DNA from: Bacteroidales bacterium
GTDB lineage: Bacteria; Bacteroidota; Bacteroidia; Bacteroidales; VadinHA17
Length of the DNA stretch: 6,522 nucleotides
NCBI GenBank assembly: GCA_016936695.1
Contig: JAFGXK010000161.1
Location: 1-6,522, forward strand
Direction: 5' to 3'
Shown: piece after piece, positions 5,492-6,522 of the stretch
Position numbering within the stretch: position 1 is the first letter of the stretch
How the letters are laid out: every line of letters begins with the position of its first letter
The notes under the pieces: model-generated
The model's input: only the letters and a program-made list of their open reading frames with translations
Told to the model about the DNA's origin: nothing
The model's database searches: none
Position numbers and translations under genes: made by a program

Positions 5492-6522
5492 TTATCCGGG
5501 TTCGATCACCTCGGTGTTGTAATCGATTTCCGACCTTGCATCCTCCGGCGATCTGAAGTTTCCGCAGGCCGCCTGAACGAATAGGGAGGCTCCCAGCACG
5601 GTAGTCTCCTTTTGTTTTATTACCCTGAGAGGCACGCCGGACGATCTGGCCCTGAGCCTGTTCCACAGCCGGTTACGTGATCCGCCACCAACGCAAAGTA
5701 TGCTTCCGGCCCTGAATCCTCCGGCATTCTCAAGCGCGGTCCGGCCTTCCGCCAGCCTTTGGGAAAGTGATTCGAGAACAGCCCTGAATATTTCATCCCT
5801 GGTCGAGTCCATGGAAAGTCCGAGGATCTGACCTCCTGGCCTGCCTTCCCTTTCCTCATAGAACTTCGGGATCACTTTCACCCCGTTGCAGCCGTCGGCG
5901 ACTTTTTCTGCTCCTTCTATCATAAGGTCGAAAGCATCATCGCCAAGGTCGCTGTAAAGATTCCGTCGCACCCATTCAACGACGCCGGATGCAATCCACT
6001 GTGTGCCAATATTGAAAAGACCAGGTCTTGAATCAAGTTCGGTGGTGATGCCCATATCCAGTTGTTCAGGTCCGGCTCTGAAACTTCCTGCCCTGACCAT
6101 CAGTATTTCCCAGGTTCCTGAACTAAGAACCGGCTCGTCTTTTCCCGCGCCCGATCCGAAAATGGCAAACTGGGTGTCGTGCCCTGTGGCCACAACAGGG
6201 GTGCCGACGGGAATTGATGTTTCTTCAAAAGCTTTCCTGCTTATAGTTCCGACAATGGTCCCGGGTTCGGCAAGAGGCCCCATCAAATCCCTGCTGATAC
6301 CTGTCTTTCCAAGAATCATGTCGGAGAAATCCCTCTTACTCTGATTCATCATCATCGATGTACCAGCCATAGTGGTGTCATTCACCATTTCACCCGTGAG
6401 CTGGCTGATGAAAATCGAGGGCATGAATAGAAACCTGTGACTGCCGGATATGATTTCCGGCCTGTTCTCCAGAAACCATATCAGCTTGTAAATGGTGTTG
6501 AAGCTGAACGGAAGAACTCCAC
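5492..6522 (-). CDS. fucK: L-fuculokinase, C-terminal part (5' end outside window)
   Basis: Partial: 343 codons are open to the window edge and the stop (TAA) is at 5492. An ATG at 6424 is not the true start, because family-like sequence continues upstream of it (LPFSFNTIYKLIWFLENRPE). Compared from memory with E. coli FucK (about 480 residues), roughly the first 130 residues are missing. FucK phosphorylates L-fuculose with ATP to L-fuculose 1-phosphate in fucose breakdown. Matches to E. coli FucK are close: NDTTMAGTSMM, VATGHDTQFAIFGSGAG with the likely catalytic Asp of FGGY kinases (codon 6176-6178), VLSSGTWEILMVR, TQWIASGVVEWVRRNL and LCVGGGSRNRLWNRLRA of the ATP-binding domain. These fit FucK better than rhamnulokinase or xylulokinase. 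The C-terminus (IDYNTEVIEPG) ends a little sooner than I recall for E. coli. No other fucose gene lies downstream; fucI, fucP or a regulator might lie upstream, outside the window. Confidence 0.93.
   Translation of the reverse strand, partial: GVLPFSFNTIYKLIWFLENRPEIISGSHRFLFMPSIFISQLTGEMVNDTTMAGTSMMMNQSKRDFSDMILGKTGISRDLMGPLAEPGTIVGTISRKAFEETSIPVGTPVVATGHDTQFAIFGSGAGKDEPVLSSGTWEILMVRAGSFRAGPEQLDMGITTELDSRPGLFNIGTQWIASGVVEWVRRNLYSDLGDDAFDLMIEGAEKVADGCNGVKVIPKFYEEREGRPGGQILGLSMDSTRDEIFRAVLESLSQRLAEGRTALENAGGFRAGSILCVGGGSRNRLWNRLRARSSGVPLRVIKQKETTVLGASLFVQAACGNFRSPEDARSEIDYNTEVIEPG

Noticed and set aside
5472..5859. Minus-strand frames of 64 and 79 codons overlapping fucK
   Set aside because: They are out of frame within conserved fucK coding sequence and have no support of their own.

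Overview
The window reads as a chromosomal segment of a Bacteroidota bacterium, probably class Bacteroidia. Four things point there: a PorP/SprF-family outer-membrane protein of the type IX secretion/gliding type, a LysS with the extra C-terminal tail I associate with Bacteroidota, starts with little or no Shine-Dalgarno sequence, and a TAnnTTTG promoter element. All five genes lie on the minus strand, so transcription runs from high to low coordinates.

Layout in transcription order. (1) 6522-5492: the C-terminal two thirds or more of L-fuculokinase (fucK), cut by the window edge. (2) 5491-5395: a 97-bp gap holding a 9-bp inverted repeat with a smaller hairpin inside it. (3) 5394-4540: a class IV PLP aminotransferase with the D-amino-acid transaminase residues (dat). 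(4) 4539-4480: a 60-bp gap with a weak hairpin plus T run, directly followed by a good -7 element for lysS. (5) 4479-2749: lysyl-tRNA synthetase (lysS). (6) 2748-2425: a 324-bp AT-rich gap with a seven-base tandem repeat array, a decayed copy in the opposite orientation, and a 14-bp palindrome. (7) 2424-1468: a PorP/SprF-family protein. (8) 1449-1: an exported protein with PD40-type propeller repeats, a Pro/Glu/Val-rich linker and a SPOR-like domain, cut by the window edge.

The last two genes are 18 bp apart and are best read as one operon for an envelope assembly: an outer-membrane PorP-like protein and a periplasmic partner that may hold peptidoglycan. This resembles the PorP-PorE arrangement of type IX secretion, but the visible envelope-anchoring domain looks like SPOR rather than OmpA. 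The other three genes are metabolic or housekeeping (fucose breakdown, D-amino-acid supply, translation) and show no clear functional link to each other.

I found no RNA gene, mobile element, CRISPR array or phage trace. Nothing here is convincingly a new system. The points most worth checking are the PorP/PD40-SPOR pair and the paired heptamer repeats between lysS and the porP-like gene.
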